Shown in pieces: positions 60,809-64,000 of a stretch of DNA of 64,000 nucleotides. A model generated the notes under the pieces. The model saw nothing but the letters and a program-made list of their open reading frames with translations. It ran no database searches and was not told the origin of the DNA. Positions within the stretch are counted from its first letter, which is position 1; each line of letters opens with the position of its first letter. Source of the DNA: Citrus sinensis (Eukaryota; Streptophyta; Magnoliopsida; Sapindales; Rutaceae); assembly GCF_022201045.2 (NCBI RefSeq), contig NC_068564.1:32517001-32581000 (forward strand), written 5' to 3'. The translations under genes were made by a program, and so were the position numbers.

Positions 60809-63800
60809 ATGATCGGCGCCAATTTTTCTCCAATCCAGACAGCCCCCCCGATCTCGACTCTCAATCGTCCGTTTAATCTTCAATTACTCTCCTCCTTTCT
60901 GTCGCGACGTAGGAAAAAAATAAACGCCGCCGTTCTGATTTCGGTGGATCGAAGTGAGATGGATTGGATTCGAAGATTTAGTGTCGGCTGCTTCAGCGAT
61001 CGCCGTTCGAATAAAGACTTCAAAATGGAGGCCGACAGCGGCGGCGTAGACGTTTTCAGTACCTACGCCAAGCCTCCACCTGAGCATCTTATTATTATGG
61101 TTAATGGACTCATAGGCAGGTTAGTGGGCTAATTAGTTATTACGCCGCGTTTTGGTTTTTGATCGTTTAAAAGCGCTTCCGAGTCAAAAGTGATTTCTGT
61201 CAAAAGCACTTGGATAGCTAGTTTTCAAATTTCAACGTCCTTAGAAAAGCGTAACATAAACTCGTTTAAATGCACTAGAAGTGCTTTTCTATAGAGCAGC
61301 TATCTATTACTTTTCTAAAATGCTATTCAATTTCTTTTTACTTGTACGAATGTGAAAGTAACACAAAAGAACAAGCTTCTCTCTGTTTCAAGTGCTTTTG
61401 ACATCAAAAGTACTGCAAAAGCGCCCTAATTCAACTTTTTTTTTTAATATGTGTAATTAATATCGGTTTTGTTTTGCTAAATTAATTGCACTTTCTCTAT
61501 GTTCAGTGCTGCAGATTGGAGATTTGCTGCAGAGCAGTTTGTGAAGAAGGTTCCTGATAAAGTAATTGTGCACCGTGAGTGCTCTCAATATCTCAGATGA
61601 TTTTTACAGTGATTTTTAATATTCATTTTAAGTATGACTGTCCTTTTATTATCGATCTTTGAACATGTTAACGAATATTAAGTTCGTGCTCTATTGATTA
61701 TTATAAAAAATTAACTTGGAGTTGGATGGGAAAAACATGAATTCAGTTAGGTTATTTTAGGTTACTTGATTATATGTTACCGTATGATATATTGATATGG
61801 GTGTTTAGTTATAGTATTACAAATGTTTAACAGTCAAAGATCTAATGTTTTAAGCATTCATATTGTTTTTGAGTGATAGCCATCAAATTTTAAACATCAA
61901 TTGTGATGTTTGATTGTCAGAAATACTAGTCATTGACTTTATAAGTTCCTGATAAAACGTATAAAAGGAAACCAAAATGGTGACACTGTTTTTGGGGTTG
62001 ACGATTGCTTTTGTCCAGAAGCCCCAAAAAGTGGATGTGTAACTGCTTTGTTTCTCTGTTTAGCATACAATCTATTCACAATGCTGTAACATATGCATGG
62101 GAACCAACAGCTCAAATTGAGATTTGACTATCATTCTATCATTAAATTGAGAAATTGGGCCGAAATTGTCTAAACTTGAGCGTTTGAGATAAAAAGCTTC
62201 ATTCTTTGAGATACTTTTATCAAAAAAATCAAAGAATCAGCAAAAAAAATACTTGGAAAGTAGTTTAATTTGGGTTAACAAGTAGAAGTTCTTTCTATCA
62301 CTGCCTCTTCAAATTCTAGCATAAGGTCAGTGACTTGGACAAAGCTAGATTGAAGAGAATTTGTTTATTAGCAAAATGAATCTAGTTATGCTTATCGGGT
62401 CTTTGATCAACTAAGTTAACAGCCAATTTAATTTCACTGCTGAACTTTTTATGTTCATTTGTCTGTGAATGGTGCCAAAATTTTGTGTAGCTCTACATTC
62501 CGATTTCTGATAGTGATTGTCTTAATGGCTGCTGGCTGCAATAGTCTGATTTCTTTATTGAGAAGTAAGCATAATAATTATTATTGTTTATATATATATA
62601 TTGAGCAGGCAGTGAATGCAACTCTTCAAAATTGACATTTGATGGCGTAGATTTAATGGGTGAAAGGCTAGCTGCTGAGGTATTCGGTAATAACAGTTTG
62701 ATCTTTCATCTGTAATGCATGCTTAATTTGTTGAAATCTTTTTGTCTAAAAAACTCATGGAAATTTTTATTTATGTAATTAGTAAGTTCTACGTGCCTTA
62801 CAAGATATTTCATATTCATGTGAGTTTTGAGTTCCTGATTAATATCTAATGCAGGTACTGGCTGTAGTTAAACGTAGGCCTGAGGTGCAAAAGATATCGT
62901 TTGTGGCTCATTCATTAGGGGGTCTTATTGCAAGATATGCAATTGGTAGACTGTATGAGCATTCTCCAGAGCACCGTCCCATAGGTATTCCTAAGGTGGC
63001 AGGTATTCCTACAATTGCCACAACTGAAGAGCATCGGAATGATTCCGTGCAATCCCTTGAGCATCCTTGCAAAGCTAGAATTGCTGGATTGGAACCCATG
63101 AACTTCGTAACATTTGCGACTCCTCATCTTGGTTCGAAGGGACACAAACAGGTAGATATTGCATGACCTTACATGCTATCTATTTTGGAATTCTGTGCTT
63201 GCTTTTCCTTTTTTGTTACATTAAGGTTTTAATTATTGATCGTATAATGATGTTGGAATTCTGGTTTGTCTAAGATGCTTAAAACCATGGGGGAAAGAGT
63301 TGTCATTTTTTTATCTTTTAGTTTATATTATTGCCTCTGAAATCATCACTTTGTGACTTCTAGTGGTATGACGGGTCAAGAAGTAGCACTACCTTGAAGG
63401 GTTTCCCATTTTTGTTATTCTAGTGCTGTATCTTAAGTGCTTTTACGCGTGTTCATGTTAGTACTATTTTATTCTTTTGTATCCAGGAAGATGCAATGCA
63501 ATTCTAGAAAGCTGTTTTGACATTTCTTTGTCTTGTTTTTCGGCCTCAGCTTCCAATTCTGTGTGGTCTACCATTTCTTGAGAGAAGAGCATCCCAAACG
63601 GCTCACTTGGTTGCTGGGAGGACTGGGAAGCATCTATTCCTCAATGATCGTGATGATGGAAAACCTCCCCTTCTCCTTCAAATGGTTAATGATTCTGATA
63701 ATTTAAAATTCATGTGAGTGTTAATTAATCTACAATGCTTTCGTCAATTTTTCTATCAGTGCATTTTAATAATTGCATCACCTTTTGTGATACGTAGATC

Positions 63801-64000
63801 AGCTTTACGTGCATTTAAGCGGCGAGTGGCATATGCAAATGCCAATTATGATCGTATCCTTTTCACATTGATGTTGGCTTTCAAATTATCAGTATTCTAT
63901 TTATATAAGGTGCTTAGTTTGCCTTTTATGCAAGACTACGTTTTATCTTCACTGTTCTTTAAGATATGGTTGGGTGGCGAACTTCATCAATCCGGCGTCA
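60809..64000 (+). CDS. DUF676-type alpha/beta-hydrolase lipase, 3' partial
   Basis: Putative serine lipase/esterase of the DUF676 (ROG1-like) family. Exons 60809-61119, 61507-61574, 62609-62679, 62855-63151, 63550-63713, 63798-63853 and 63964-64000 (continues). The oxyanion region is HLIIMVNGLIGSAADWRFAA; the nucleophile S170 lies in FVAHSLGGLIARYAIG; later motifs are FATPHLGSKGHKQ and RAFKRRVAYANANYDHMVGW. The catalytic Asp and His are expected in or beyond the last exons. Start choice is uncertain: 60809 is the first ATG of the open frame; in-frame ATGs at 60959 (MDWIRRF) and 61025 (MEADSGG, best context AAAATGG) would drop an Arg- and Ser-rich leader that could act as a plastid or mitochondrial transit peptide. 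Intron 1 holds a MITE. Confidence 0.92.
61143..61427. mobile_element. MITE-like element in lipase intron 1
   Basis: The left end CGCCGCGTTTTGG, then GTCAAAAGCACTT, is mirrored by AAGTGCTTTTGAC, then TGCAAAAGCGCCCT, at the right. About 285 bp, no ORF. Repeats are imperfect and the target duplication is unclear. Confidence 0.55.

Overview
The window is nuclear DNA from a flowering plant. It has AT-rich intergenic DNA, many short GT-AG introns, plant-only families (CBP60, R2R3-MYB, UGT78-type glycosyltransferase, PR-1/CAP, PB1-Raf kinase) and MITE-type transposons. Protein similarity and gene order point to a eudicot, most likely a rosid. I suspect a Citrus-like tree, but the sequence alone does not prove that.

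Layout. 1-3995 (-): calmodulin-binding CBP60B-like gene, 3' end outside the window. 5681-12878 (-): complete 14-exon BIO3-BIO1 fusion gene for the two middle steps of biotin synthesis. 12879-16801: gene-free, with two hAT-like non-autonomous elements. 16802-24110 (+): 15-exon FGGY carbohydrate kinase. 24111-28176: AT-rich, one palindromic MITE, then the promoter and leader of the next gene. 28177-32694 (+): PB1-domain Raf-like kinase. 32695-38800: gene-free. 38801-40161 (+): R2R3-MYB of the MYB36/RAX subgroup. 40725-41700: hAT-type element with a perfect 8-bp target duplication. 43325-43558 (+): Yos1/IER3IP1 small ER-Golgi protein with introns in both UTRs. 45201-45417: 67-bp inverted repeat. 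45772-47425 (-): UGT78-type flavonoid 3-O-glycosyltransferase. 47426-54321: repeat-rich, with 32-bp tandem arrays, a MITE nested inside its own family, and a palindromic MITE. 54322-54822 (+) and 56549-57136 (-): two secreted CAP/PR-1 proteins facing each other. 58400-59670 (-): decayed F-box/LRR/FBD fragments. 60809-64000 (+): DUF676-type lipase, 3' end outside the window.

The genes do not form an operon or a pathway cluster. Several neighbours (CBP60B, BIO3-BIO1, PB1-Raf kinase, MYB36-type MYB, CAP protein, lipase) match, from memory, the order of an Arabidopsis block near At5g57580-At5g57625 and its duplicate near At4g25770-At4g25800. The window is therefore best read as a conserved ancestral block with inserted genes (FGGY kinase, Yos1, UGT, second PR-1) and transposon debris.

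No wholly new system is evident. The most unusual items are: a 41-bp perfect duplication that copies a splice donor in BIO3-BIO1; three GC-AG introns; a near-perfect 67-bp foldback between convergent genes; a 34-codon upstream ORF whose stop overlaps the kinase start codon; degenerate 32-bp tandem arrays; and a PR-1 protein that has lost the tryptophan of the CAP signature. Exon limits were derived by hand from splice consensus, reading phase and family similarity.
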